The notes beneath the pieces are model-generated. The model saw nothing but the letters and a program-made list of their open reading frames with translations. It was not told the origin of the DNA and ran no database searches. A DNA stretch of 64,000 nucleotides from Megaustenia siamemsis (Eukaryota > Mollusca > Gastropoda > Stylommatophora > Ariophantidae), in the NCBI GenBank assembly GCA_032433765.1, contig JAVIAB010000008.1:45202606-45266605 (forward strand), read 5' to 3'. The position numbers were made by a program, and so were the translations under genes. Every line of letters starts with the position of its first letter. The stretch's first letter is position 1. Below, piece after piece: positions 34,081-45,070 of the stretch.

Positions 34081-34210
34081 CTCAAAGGCCTTTGTTTTGG
34101 TAGACTCCAACGTGTCCACAAGGTCTTCATTGTCCAGCATGTTTCCTTTTGACTGTGCCAGTTCCCGCAGTAAAGAATCTTCAAGGTCATACAAGAGTTT
34201 CTTATTGAAG
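34081..34210 (-). CDS. DNAH10: DNAH10-like exon 10: pre-AAA6 helix
   Basis: Encodes [20 protein letters not shown], then [26 protein letters not shown] and [17 protein letters not shown] are conserved. The acceptor is ttttatag|C and the donor GAG|GTGTGT (130 nt). Confidence 0.88.
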
Positions 34211-34439
34211 CTATAAAATATAAAGTTCAGCATTAACAAACAATGAAGTAAAAGTTACACTAAGTGGAAACTGTCTGACTCTTCAGTCCAAATGTTTCTT
34301 TAGTAAACAGCACTACATGTGACCTAACAGCTCATCTCACAAAGTTACTTTATTTACAGACCATTTATATGATAACTGTTCCACAAACTAGTTATTTTAC
34401 TCTAGTAACAAATAAATGAATTATTTTATGCCATATTAA

Positions 34440-35095
34440 CTGATATTATATGTCTAATATTCATACATAATTGTATTCTCTCTGCCTCGTTAACTTGTTA
34501 AATGACCACATTTTCATACTTAAATGTATTTCTCTTTGCATCATTAACTAGTTATATGACTACATTTTCATACCTAAATGTATTTCCCTTTGCCTTGTTA
34601 ACTAGTCATATGACTACATTCTCATACCTAAATGTAAGGTAAAGGTAAGGTAAAGGTAAGGTAAAGTACGAGACTTCAACCGGCGTCTTAGCACGCGAGT
34701 TTCCACCCATATGTGCTCAACCGCCTATCCAGAAATTTTTGGAGATTTCTGTATAGTGTCGCTTCAAGCATCTAAATTCAGATGCGAGGCAACATTCCTC
34801 ACCTTCCCTGGGTAATACCCTGGTACCCATTTCTGCCAATGGCTGGGTTGACCGTGGGGGTATTTTTTTTTCCAACCACGAGTACAATTCACACTGCTCC
34901 CAGCCGGAATCGAACATGGGCTGTCCGAACGTCGGTAGTCCAGTCGGGTGGTTTTCCCAACTAGGCTACCGAGGCCATTTCTCTTTGCATCATTAACTAG
35001 TTATATGACTACATTCTCATACCTAAATGTATTTCTCTTTGCCTTGTTAACTAGTTATATGACTACATTCTCATACCTAAATGTATTTCTCTCTG
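34440..35095. repeat. 54-bp tandem repeat interrupted by a SINE
   Basis: The unit is aactagttatatgactacat, then tctcatacctaaatgtattt, then ctctttgccttgtt. It is repeated about five times, split by the SINE at 34638-34974. Confidence 0.88.
34638..34974 (-). mobile_element. SINE family A inside the 54-bp array
   Basis: The head is gcctcggtagcctagttggg, then catgttcgattccggctgg. The 3' tail has expanded to several GGTAAAGGTAA units (34636-34668). The array unit is cut at aaatgta/tttctc with no long duplication visible. Confidence 0.9.
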
Positions 35096-35099
35096 AAGA

Positions 35100-35860
35100 C
35101 AGATAATAATAAATGAATATTATTATGAATGGGAGTTTCTGAGGTGGCAGATCAACTACTAATTTGAGGGAGACAGGTGTGTTTGCAACACTCAGAAAAA
35201 TTCACAAATATAATGAAGAACAGAAAACACAAAGATCAAGGGACACAACACCTTACCATAAGAGACTTGTGTTAACATTTGTTAAGCTATATATACCTGT
35301 GTTAAAGTTTGATGTGTTGGGCTAATAGGCACAGATATAATGACCTTGAAGTAAACTAGTAATACAACACATCCATGCCCACTTAATGGATGAATGCTGA
35401 GAAGATGCAGTGAAGAAGATGAGGAAGATGAAAAAGAACCATAAAAAAAAAATGAGTATTTAGAGAATTTACTATTATTGTTATCTCAGCAATTATATTG
35501 AACACATTTCAATGCTCTCACACTAAATAAATATTTATTAATTTTGCTCATGGTGGGAAAATATCATGCATACACTTTGAATAGCAGGTCAGAGAAGACT
35601 GAAGTGTAATTGTGGAGCTGAAGTTGAAAAGTAAAGAACAGAGAAATAGTGCATGCAACCAAAAATTAAATGGAGGTGTCAGTGAGTTGTAGAATACAGG
35701 AGTTACATTTTATAGTTTGGTATTGGTCCTCTGCAGACCTGATTTTACTGTAGGATTAGATTCTACCATCTGGTTTTACTACTTTCTCAAAACCTGACAT
35801 TTTTTAATTAAAAAAGACCACTAAGACTAGTTAATTAATTTCTCTTTTCACTACTGTCCT
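35100..35860. other. Intron sequence, nothing recognised
   Basis: No coding block, inverted end or tandem repeat seen. Confidence 0.5.
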
Positions 35861-35861
35861 T

Positions 35862-36118
35862 TGAAGCCGAGATAGCTCAGTGGTTAGTGAACTGGACTAC
35901 AAAGGACAAGAGGTAGGGTTTGATCCCAACCGATGGCTTCCGGGTTAGCCTTAAATGGGTACCGGATTTTTTTCTGGGAAAGTAAAGCGGCACTGGCGTA
36001 ATACTGACCACATTACCCCAAAAATCATGTGCTGAAGATCTGTAAAATTTATGGTCACTAACACCATATTCCCTATACGCCACTTGGCGTGACAGGTGCT
36101 CTTTACTTTTTTTTTTTT
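35862..36118 (+). mobile_element. SINE family B, plus-strand copy
   Basis: The head gccgagatagctcagtggtt (A-box-like) and gggtttgatcccaaccgatg (B-box-like) are followed by the body taaatgggtaccggattttt. The 3' end is cgccacttggcgtgac, then ctctttac and poly-T. An imperfect duplication (actgtcctttg / gctgtcccttttg) flanks it. Confidence 0.9.
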
Positions 36119-36243
36119 ACTGCTGTCCCTTTTGTCTGTATCTTTGATTATTTAATTACCTGACCTCTCTTCTATCTGTTAATCTGCTATATTTCCTTCA
36201 GAAAATGCAACAAGAATGTCAACAAGTCAAACAGCAGCCTGAC

Positions 36244-36332
36244 CTTGTTTCTTGTATTAGGTTTTCCCTTTGCTCTTCAAGCTCCCTCTTTTCATATCCA
36301 ACAATCACACTCAACAACTGGTCTTCTAAACC
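36244..36332 (-). CDS. DNAH10: DNAH10-like exon 9: helical linker between AAA5 and AAA6
   Basis: An 89-nt exon reading [20 protein letters not shown] and then QRENLIQET. The acidic helix GLEDQLLxxxVxxE+xELEEQRExLI follows VINYTVT in dyneins. The acceptor is ttgtttcag|GGT and the donor AG|GTCAGG, whose leftover AG joins C of exon 10 to give serine. Confidence 0.88.
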
Positions 36333-36790
36333 CTGAAACAATTATCCAGTAAAATATCTCGTATCATAGACTTTCATTCATAGCTGTACAATTATATCTG
36401 TGATTCTAGAGATTTTCAGCATTTAATAAATAGCACATAAGGCGCCAGTAATTATTTCATTATTAATGATGATAACAAGCTAGCCACGCAAATAACTAAC
36501 TAGCAGCTAATTATTAAATTATATAGTTAACTTATCAACTAACTATATAAACACCTCTTTTTTCTTCTTTATTCTTCTACATTTGTTCAATTTTCACTCC
36601 TCTTCATTATCTGCTCTTAGAATATGCAATGTAGGTATAATGACATCATTGTGTCATGGTTCACTAACATCACATTCCTCATATGCCTAGTTGAGTTGTG
36701 CCAGTTCACTGCACCAAGCAACTTGGTGTACATGAGCCAGTTTGCCACACAGCAGCAAGTAAAAAGGAAGTGTGTTAGCTGGAAATTCTA

Positions 36791-37054
36791 TCCGTCCGTC
36801 CGTCCGTCCGTCCGTCCGTCCGTCCGTCCGTCCGTCCGTCCGTCCGTCCGTCCGTCCGTCCGTCCGTCCGTCCGTCCGTCCGTCCGTCCGTCCGTCCGTC
36901 CGTCCGTCCGTCCGTCCGTCCGTCCGTCCGTCCGTCCGTCCGTCCGTCCGTCCGTCCGTCCGTCCGTCCGTCCGTCCGTCCGTCCGTCCGTCCGTCCGTC
37001 CGTCCGTCCGTCCGTCCGTCCGTCCGTCCGTCCGTCCGTCCGTCCGTCCGTCCG
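36791..37054. repeat. (TCCG)66 microsatellite
   Basis: Sixty-six uninterrupted TCCG units by position. The open frames that read SVRP repeats are artefacts. True length in the genome may differ from the assembly. Confidence 0.98.

Positions 37055-37110
<56 letters not shown>
37055..37110. repeat. (TCTA)14 microsatellite
   Basis: Fourteen TCTA units directly joined to the TCCG tract on one side and to the element N 3' core on the other. Confidence 0.98.
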
Positions 37111-37112
<2 letters not shown>

Positions 37113-37454
37113 GTCATTTCGAGCCAAAGACGGCACATAGGGCAGAACCACAATCTCAAAAACATAAACCTTGCATGCCAAAATGGCACATATTGCGGAG
37201 ATCACTGCTTCTATGGCTCTGTTTCCATAACAACACTTTTTACAATGACAGCTTGTCAAGCCAACGATCAACCTCCTTAGTCACCTCTTATGACATGCCT
37301 GGAAGGTCACAGTGTCACTATTCTTTACTTCCCTCATAATGAAGCCCCGGTAACACACTGGGAAATTGCTGACTCTTTAATTGGACGCTCACATGGATGT
37401 ATTTAACAATAATCATCCTAGTCCATAGTCTAATAAGTCGGTCTTGAAATTACA

Positions 37455-37850
37455 ATCGCCCTACTTCATACGTAAGATACAGACTTTCATTAAAGGATGC
37501 TTACGCAGAATAAAAGGATGGAAATGGCAGGACAAAATCACTAACATAGAATTATGGAAATATACCAGTCAAATACCAGTGGATGAAGAGATACAGCGAA
37601 GATGGTAACGCTGGATGGGACACACACTGTGAAAGCCAACTGAGAACAGGCACTTTTTTGGAATCCCCAGAGGAAAAGACAAAGAGGAAGACCAAGAAAT
37701 TCTTGGAGAAAACAGACAGAAGCAGAGATGAAGGTGATGGGGAAGACATGGAATGATCTTAAAAGAATGGCAAGAAACAGAACGACTTGGAAAGTGTTTG
37801 TTGAAGACCTATGCTCCACAGGCAGCTGAAAGGTAGAAGAAGAAGACTTC
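37455..37850 (+). pseudogene. LINE L-D C-terminal remnant
   Basis: Reads IKGCLRRIKGWKWQDKITNI, then ELWKYTSQIPVDEEIQRRW and, in other frames, the KR-RGRPRN-type end. This is the reverse complement partner of 63420-64000. Stops are present. Confidence 0.75.
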
Positions 37851-38177
37851 ATACGTGTTCCTTCCTCATGACATGTAGCAGTTAACAATTTCTAGATAGG
37901 TGGCTTGCTGACAGGGTTCATCAACACGTCTAAGCAAATCTACTCTACGCTTCCTTCTATATCATAAATGTCTTAGCTGCACACTTTGTTCTAGGTGACA
38001 GTCGAGTAGTTATTTAACGAGCATGTGAAGTGCTTGTTGATCTGATCACTTATCTCTACTATCTGTCATCTCAAGATCAACTGTCATCTATAGCTAATGA
38101 AGCTCATAGAATTACATTATACAATGTAATACTTAAGTATTGGTCTTTTAGGACGTTCACAACATATTGACTGCACT
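37851..38177. other. Intron sequence, nothing recognised
   Basis: Unique-looking sequence between a LINE end and the 37-bp array. Confidence 0.5.
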
Positions 38178-40918
38178 TTGTCCCTGTGGGACAGCTGCTA
38201 TATTCCTCTACAATATGTCCCAATGGGACAGCTGCTATCTTCCTCTTCACTATGTCCCTGTGGGACAGCTGCTATCTTCAACTTCACTATGTTCCTATGA
38301 GACAGCTGCTATCTTCCTCTTCACTATGTCCCTATGAGACAGCTGCTATCTTCCACTTCACTATGTCCCTATGAGACAGCTGCTATCTTCCTCTTTACTA
38401 TCATACTATGTCCCTATGAGACAGCTGCTATCTTCCACTTCACTATGTCCCTATGAGACAGCTGCTATCTTCCTCTTCACTATGTCCCTGTGGGACAGCT
38501 GCTATCTTCCTCTACACTATGTCCCTGTGGGGCAGCTGTTATCTTCCACTTCACTATGTCCTGGGACAGCTGCTATCTTCCACTTCACTATGTCCTGAGA
38601 CAGCTGCTATCTTCCACTTCACTATGTCCCTATGAGACAGCTGCTATCTTCCTCTTCACTATGTCCCTATGAGACAGCTGCTATCTTCCTCTTCACTATG
38701 TCCCTATGAGACAGCTGCTATCTTCCTCTTCACTATGTCCCTGTGAGACAGCTGCTATCTTCCACTTCACTATGTCCCTATGAGACAGCTGCTATCTTCC
38801 TCTTCACTATGTCCCTATGAGACAGCTGCTATCTTCCACTTCACTATGTCACTATGAGACAGTTGCTATCTTCCTCTTCACTATGTCCCTATGGGACAGC
38901 TGCTATCTTCCTCTTCACTATGTCCCTATGAGACAGCTGCTATCTTCCTCTTAACTATGTCCCTATGAGACAGCTGCTATCTTCCACTTCACTATGTCCC
39001 TGTGGGACAGCTGCTATCTTCCACTTCACTATGTCCCTATGAGACAGCTGCTATCTTCCTCTTCACTATGTCCCTATGAGACAGCTGCTATCTTCCTCTT
39101 CACTATGTCCCTATGAGACAGCTGCTATCTTCCTCTTCACTATGTCCCTATGAGACAGCTGCTATCTTCCACTTCACTATGTCCCTGTGGGACAGCTGCT
39201 ATCTTCCACTTCACTATGTCCCTATGAGACAGCTGCTATCTTCCTCTTCACTATGTCCCTATGAGACAGCTGCTATCTTCCACTTCACTATGTCCCTGTG
39301 GGACAGCTGCTATCTTCCACTTCACTATGTCCCTATGAGACAGCTGCTATCTTCCTCTTCACTATGTCCCTATGAGACAGCTGCTATCTTCCTCTTCACT
39401 ATGTCCCTATGAGACAGCTGCTATCTTCCTCTTCACTATGTCCCTATGAGACAGCTGCTATCTTTCTCTTCACTATGTCCCTATGAGACAGCTGCTATCT
39501 TCCTCTTCACTATGTCCCTATGAGACAGCTGCTATCTTCCTCTTCACTATGTCCCTATGAGACAGCTGCTATCTTCCTCTTCACTATGTCCCAATGAGAC
39601 AGCTGCTATCTTCCTCTTCACTATGTCCCTATGAGACAGCTGCTATCTTCCTCTTCACTATGTCCTGGGACAGCTGCTATCTTCCTCTTCACTATGTCCC
39701 TATGAGACAGCTGCTATCTTCCACTTCACTATGTCCCTATGAGACAGCTGCTATCTTCCACTTCACTATGTCCCTATGAGACAGCTGCTATCTTCCTCTT
39801 CACTATGTCCCTATGAGACAGCTGCTATCTTCCACTTCACTATGTCCCTATGAGACAGCTGCTATCTTCCTCTTCACTATGTCCCTATGAGACAGCTGCT
39901 ATCTTCCTCTTCACTATGTCCCTATGAGACAGCTGCTATCTTCCTCTTCACTATGTCCATATGAGACAGCTGCTATCTTCCTCTTCACTATGTCCCTATG
40001 AGACAGCTGCTATCTTCCTCTTCACTATGTCCCAATGAGACAGCTGCTATCTTCCTCTTCACTATGCTCCTATGAGACAGCTGCTATCTCCCTCTTCACT
40101 ATGTCCCAATGAGACAGTTGCTATCTTCCTCTTCACTATGTCCCAATGAGACAGCTGCTATCTTCCTCTTCACTATGTCCCAATGAGACAGCTGCTATCT
40201 TCCTCTTCACTATGTCCCAATGAGACAGCTGCTATCTTCCTCTTCACTATGTCCCAATGAGACAGCTGCTATCTTCCTCTTCACTATGTCCCAATGAGAC
40301 AGCTGCTATCTTCCTCTTCACTATGTCCCAATGAGACAGTTGCTATCTTCCTCTTCACTATGTCCCAATGAGACAGCTGCTATCTTCCTCTTCACTATGT
40401 CCCAATGAGACAGCTGCTATCTTCCTCTTCACTATGTCCCAATGAGACAGTTGCTATCTTCCTCTTCACTATGTCCCAATGAGACAGCTGCTATCTTCCT
40501 CTTCACTATGTCCCAATGAGACAGCTGCTATCTTCCTCTTCACTATGTCCCAATGAGACAGTTGCTATCTTCCTCTTCACTATGTCCCAATGAGACAGCT
40601 GCTATCTTCCTCTTCACTATGTCCCAATGAGACAGCTGCTATCTTCCTCTTCACTATGTCCCAATGAGACAGTTGCTATCTTCCTCTTCACTATGTCCCA
40701 ATGAGACAGCTGCTATCTTCCTCTTCACTATGTCCCAATGAGACAGCTGCTATCTTCCTCTTCACTATGTCCCAATGAGACAGCTGCTATCTTCCTCTTC
40801 ACTATGTCCCAATAAGACAGCTGCTATCTTCCTCTTCACTATGTCCCAATGAGACAGCTGATATCTTCCTCTTCACTATGTCCCAATAAGACAGCTGCTA
40901 TCTTCCTCTTCACTATGT
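38178..40918. repeat. 37-bp satellite array, about 74 copies
   Basis: The unit is tatcttcctcttcactatgt, then ccctatgagacagctgc. Nearly every unit carries the palindrome CAGCTG. The left half varies (TCCTC/TCCAC, CCTATGAG/CCTGTGGG); the right half (from about 40020) uses CCAATGAG. From 40111 a CAGTTG variant recurs at 111-bp steps, showing a three-unit higher-order repeat. Three reading frames cycle through it, giving spurious short proteins. Confidence 0.98.
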
Positions 40919-41472
40919 TTTGCTTACGTCTGACATCTGTTGCACTCCTGCCTGTCACTGATACTTTAATTTACTCTTTGACATCTTTCCAGGGAGATAA
41001 AATACACATGCTTCTTCTATTATACATTCAAAGCAATTACAATGAAGCTGTGTCTTCAAATTGAAAAAAGAACTTGTGGGGCTAAAAATTTAACTTTGCA
41101 CATCAAAAACTTTGATTCTTTTTTTTGGAACATTATTCTACTAAAATATAATTGATAAACATTTCCTTTAGCTAAAATATTTTACATTTTGTACATGTGG
41201 TGTGCAAATTACAACTACTTCCATAAAATATCCATTTTAGGAATGAGTTGAATGTACTAGTCTCTGGATATCTTCATCCATTCAAAATTTCTCAGATTAG
41301 AACTAAAATGCCATAAAAACAAACAGCTGTAGCTAGCCCATATCATCGAATTGTAGTCAAGTGTCGGCCTGGTCTGGTGATGACCTGGCTATTCTCCAAT
41401 TGTCTGGGTAGAAGACATGAAGATCTGAAAACCATTTTGTTGCCTCATACTAGTCTTTCTCTTTTATCACTC
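40919..41472. other. Intron sequence, nothing recognised
   Basis: AT-rich, no repeats seen. Confidence 0.5.
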
Positions 41473-41476
41473 TTAA

Positions 41477-41774
41477 CTCTTTCCGTACATTCGCCGCACT
41501 GTGTGCCAATCCGATTTCAGGCGCATACGTTTTGGATAGTGCGTTATTCTCAGCTTGATTAGTGTGAACTGTCATCAAACCATATTCCTTTTACATGTCA
41601 TGTATCATCTTGGTATTGGTGAAATCTAATACCTTGTTCAATTATTTAAAATTTCATATATAATGTTATATGTTAGATAAATATAAATATGTAGATGGAT
41701 TCTTAAAACCATGAAAAATGTTGTCTCTGAGATCTCTTCCATTGCATCGATAAAAAGCTCCCATACAGAAAGAG
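41477..41774. mobile_element. TTAA MITE family 1, copy B
   Basis: 298 bp between TTAA at 41473-41476 and 41775-41778. The ends are CTCTTTCCGTACATTCG and (from the right) CTCTTTCTGTATGGGAG. It is inverted relative to 9414-9725, sharing tgttgtctctgagatctctt against its complement there. Confidence 0.9.
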
Positions 41775-42039
41775 TTAATTGTCCTAGATGGATCTTACTA
41801 TTCTACCATTGAATTAGTGTTTCTTGACTGATCTCCTAATTAACCTTTTTTCCCCAGAGATCCCATGAGCCATTCTTATCAGTTACTGTTTCTTTGTCGT
41901 CTCAGACCATGAGCCAAGGTTCTATTGTACATCTAACATAACTGCCTCTCTTTACCATGGTTACTATATTATTACCTGTGATGGTCAGACAAGAGTATTC
42001 ACTCAATCTCTCTTACATTATGTAGGAGATATTTCTCTC

Positions 42040-42390
42040 TCTCTCTTTTTTTTTTTTTTTTTTGCGTTCGCCAGCTTTCACCTCTGGCGAATTCCCTAGA
42101 GTCTAGGAACTGAATTTTGCATGTTTATTCATTTTTCCCTGGCAGCCGTGTGCACAGGGGTCCCTCCCCATACAGGCAGATAACTCCCTCTTCGGAGGTA
42201 CTCATATTTTTTTCGTCGATGAGTAACTGACGTTTCAAGCCGGGTCTCCCTGCTGAGACCAAGGGTGGTTGCCGCAGAGAGAAATTATAAATAAAAATCC
42301 CAAATGGTTCAGCCGAGATTTGAACTCACAACCTCTCTGCCTCAAGGCCAGCATCTTGCCTCGAGACCAACCAGCCCCATTTCTCTATAT
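42040..42390 (-). mobile_element. tRNA-headed SINE, family D, copy 1
   Basis: The minus-strand head is ggggctggttggtctcgagg, then tgtgagttcaaatctcgg (B-box-like). The body is gcttgaaacgtcagttactc and ccctgtgcacacggctgcc. It ends in gcgaacgc and poly-A. The second copy is 61622-61950. Confidence 0.85.
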
Positions 42391-43029
42391 GAGACCTCAC
42401 TCTTTACAATATGTGGGGAGAACCTTTCCTTTTACATAGTTCATGGACGACTGCAATATTTGTGTCATTATCCTAAACATGTTTGATCTCAGCTTGGAAG
42501 TTTTAGTACAAAGTTGCAAACCCTGTTTGAGTAATTCTCACATGGCCAGACTATTAATTTGTTTTCAGAGCTATTTAAATTGAATGTGAAAGGTTATCTA
42601 GATCAATCCTGGTTTACTGATCCTAATGCCGGTAGTTAAAGATAAAAATAACTAACCACTTGGCATGACATATGATGACAATTATAATCCCATTACAATA
42701 CTGTCAATAGATGCCCTGTTTGACAGTTTGAGTATACTGACACTCCTAAAGTTATGAGAGCTGGAATTTCCCTGGCAGGTCCTACCAAGCTGGACAGGCT
42801 TGAGTGGGTAGAGGTGTGACTGAATGTGCACTCTGGTCTTCCTGGTTGGGAGTTGTAGAATTTCAATCCATTGTTCTGAGCCAAAAATGGCACATGTGGT
42901 AAAACTTCTAGATTCTCCATGTTCAACGATCTTTGCTATCAAGTGTCAGATTTTGCACAGGATCCACATTATATCTTGCTAAACGTTCCTACTCTTGACC
43001 ACCCTCTCAACCTTGGCAAGAGAGCTCAT
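42391..43029. other. Intron sequence, nothing assigned
   Basis: Frames at 42682-42942 do not resemble known proteins. Confidence 0.45.
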
Positions 43030-43165
43030 GTCTGCTGTTGATGCTTCTTGACTCAATATTCATTTTAGCATTTCTCCTGGTCAGCCTCTTTCTTTTCTAC
43101 CTACTGGTTTCCATTTGAGGGCTTGCCTAGACATTCTCTTGTTGTCTCTCCTCATCACATGAGAT
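43030..43165 (-). pseudogene. Short LINE-C fragment
   Basis: Reads VMRRDNKRMSRQALKWKPVG, then RKERG, on the minus strand: the conserved HVMRRDN...GRxxRG block. Confidence 0.65.
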
Positions 43166-43375
43166 GTAGCATAGGGCTGATAGCTCTTATTTTTATTTAA
43201 AAAGACATCTGTTGCTGAAGTGCCATTGGAGAAAACATTTTGCTGTGAGAATCTGATGCTTGTTTGTGCAGCAGTAGTAAAGAGAAGAACAGTGTTGGCC
43301 AGACTTTGGGAACTCTGCCTAGGAAGGTCACATAGCACACAAAGTGGAGGAATTTTGTTGCTGCCTTACAAAACA

Positions 43376-44253
43376 GCACAATCTTAACAACACAATCTTA
43401 ACAACCACAATCTTAACAACCACAATCTTAATAATCACAATCTTAACAACCATAAGCTTAACAATCACAATCTTAACAACCACAATCTTAACAAACACAA
43501 GCTTAACAATCACAATCTTAACAACCACAAGCTTAACAATCACAATCTTAACAACCACAATCTTAACAACCACAAGCTTAACAATCACAATCTTAACAAC
43601 CACAATCTTAACAACCACAATCTTAACAACCACAAGCTTAACAATCACAATCTTAACAACCACAAGCTTAACAACCACAAGCTTAACAACCACAATCTTA
43701 ACAACCACAATCTTAACAACCACAAGCTTAACAACCACAATCTTAACAACCACAATCTTAACAATCACAATCTTAACAATCACAATCTTAACAATCACAA
43801 TCTTAACAACCACAAGCTTAACAACCACAATCTTAACAATCACACTCTTAACAACCACAAGCTTAACAACCACAATCTTAACAACCACACGCTTAACAAT
43901 CACAATCTTAACAACCACAAGCTTAACAATCACAATCTTAACAACCACAAGCTTAACAACCATAAGCTTAACAATCACAATCTTAACAACCACAATCTTA
44001 ACAATCACAATCTTAACAACCACAATCTTAACAACCACAAGCTTAACAACTACAATCTTAACAATCACAATCTTAACAACCACAATCTTAACAACCACAA
44101 GCTTAACAACCACAATCTTAACAATCACAATCTTAACAATCACAATCTTAACAACCACAATCTTAACAACCACAAGCTTAACAACCACAATCTTAACAAC
44201 CACAATCTTAACAACCACAATCTTAACAACCACAATCTTAACAACCACTAGCT
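43376..44253. repeat. 15-bp minisatellite, about 58 copies
   Basis: The unit is acaaccacaatctta, with two common alternatives: AATCTT/AAGCTT and AACCAC/AATCAC. Because the unit is five codons long, both strands stay open over 320 codons (LTTTI repeats on plus, VVVKI repeats on minus). The array starts about 70 bp from the exon 8 donor. Confidence 0.98.
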
Positions 44254-44324
44254 GCTTCATCAGTCTGCAGTCAAGGAAAAGAAGAATAAAATTAGCAAGG
44301 AACAAGAAACAATAATTGTCTCAC

Positions 44325-44479
44325 CATAAGAGTAACAGTGTAGTTGATGACCATAGCTTTACCAAACACATTGGGCCCAAACTTTGGATTGGATAGTTTT
44401 GTGTTGAGGTACAACCGAAAGTTCTTGTCGTAGTCCACCTCCTTGTCACCTAGTAGAACCACCTCTCGACCTTGAGATC
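44325..44479 (-). CDS. DNAH10: DNAH10-like exon 8: AAA5 end
   Basis: Encodes [20 protein letters not shown], then [11 protein letters not shown] and [14 protein letters not shown]. The blocks [19 protein letters not shown] and VINYTVT are diagnostic. The acceptor is caccag|GA and the donor ATG|GTGAGA. A roughly 880-bp 15-bp minisatellite begins about 70 nt downstream in the next intron, which is the largest one here (8 kb). Confidence 0.9.
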
Positions 44480-44799
44480 CTGGTGAGAGTTAGCTCCAAG
44501 ATTACGATAATATGAATGATGGTGAGAATGAAGATATGCAGAAAGTGTGGAAAGAAGCAGAAAGTGAGAAATGAAATGAAGAGAAAATGTGGACGCAATT
44601 ATTTGAATTCAGTTAAAAGGTAAACATAAAGAACGTTCCATAAGAAGTTAAATTCAATGAGGAGTGAAGTGTTCAACTTTGCTTTAGTAAGTCATATCAT
44701 TGAGAGATTGGAAGGGACGTTGAATGCTCATCCAAGTTTTTGCTTTTATTCCCAAATGTGTGAACCAGGTACACATTCTTTCTTTCAGTTGGGTCAATT

Positions 44800-44975
44800 G
44801 GAAAACATAAAACATGAACTATACTCACATACAGTTTTATCAAACTGGGACTGAACCCACATATAGTTTATCAAACTGGAACTGAACCCACATATAGTTT
44901 ATCAAATTTGACTAAACCCACATATAGTTTTATCAAACTGGGACAGAACCCACCTATTGTTTTATCAAACTGGGC
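44800..44975. repeat. Tandem repeat of 30-36 bp, about 5 copies
   Basis: Units read gaacccacatatagttttat, then caaactgggac. Spacing is irregular. Confidence 0.85.
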
Positions 44976-45070
44976 TGAGATTCTTCATTTCTTTCTTTTT
45001 TACTACTTTGAGTGTCAAGACAATACAAAGATCTGGTTCTTGCTTCTATCAAGGTGGCATAACGTACATA

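Larger units (their letters stand above)
36788..37360 (-). mobile_element. SINE-like element N, copy 1, with giant tetranucleotide tail
   Basis: The minus-strand 5' end is cccagtgtgttaccgggg (37360 side), as in the copy at 61233-61499. The 3' end has gccctatgtgccgtc, then tttggctcgaaatgacg, a TAGA run and then CGGA units. The flank ggaaatt occurs at 36781-36787 and 37361-37367, so the whole microsatellite appears to be the element's tail. Confidence 0.78.

Noticed and set aside
36624..37280. 218-codon frame with SVRP repeats
   Set aside because: It reads through (TCCG)66 and (TCTA)14. No support outside the repeat.
38178..40918. Regular 37-bp array as a CRISPR array
   Set aside because: Units are directly contiguous with no spacers, and the context is a eukaryotic intron.
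43328..44315. Two overlapping open frames of over 320 codons on opposite strands
   Set aside because: Both are pure translations of the 15-bp minisatellite in an intron. Unit length divisible by three explains them.
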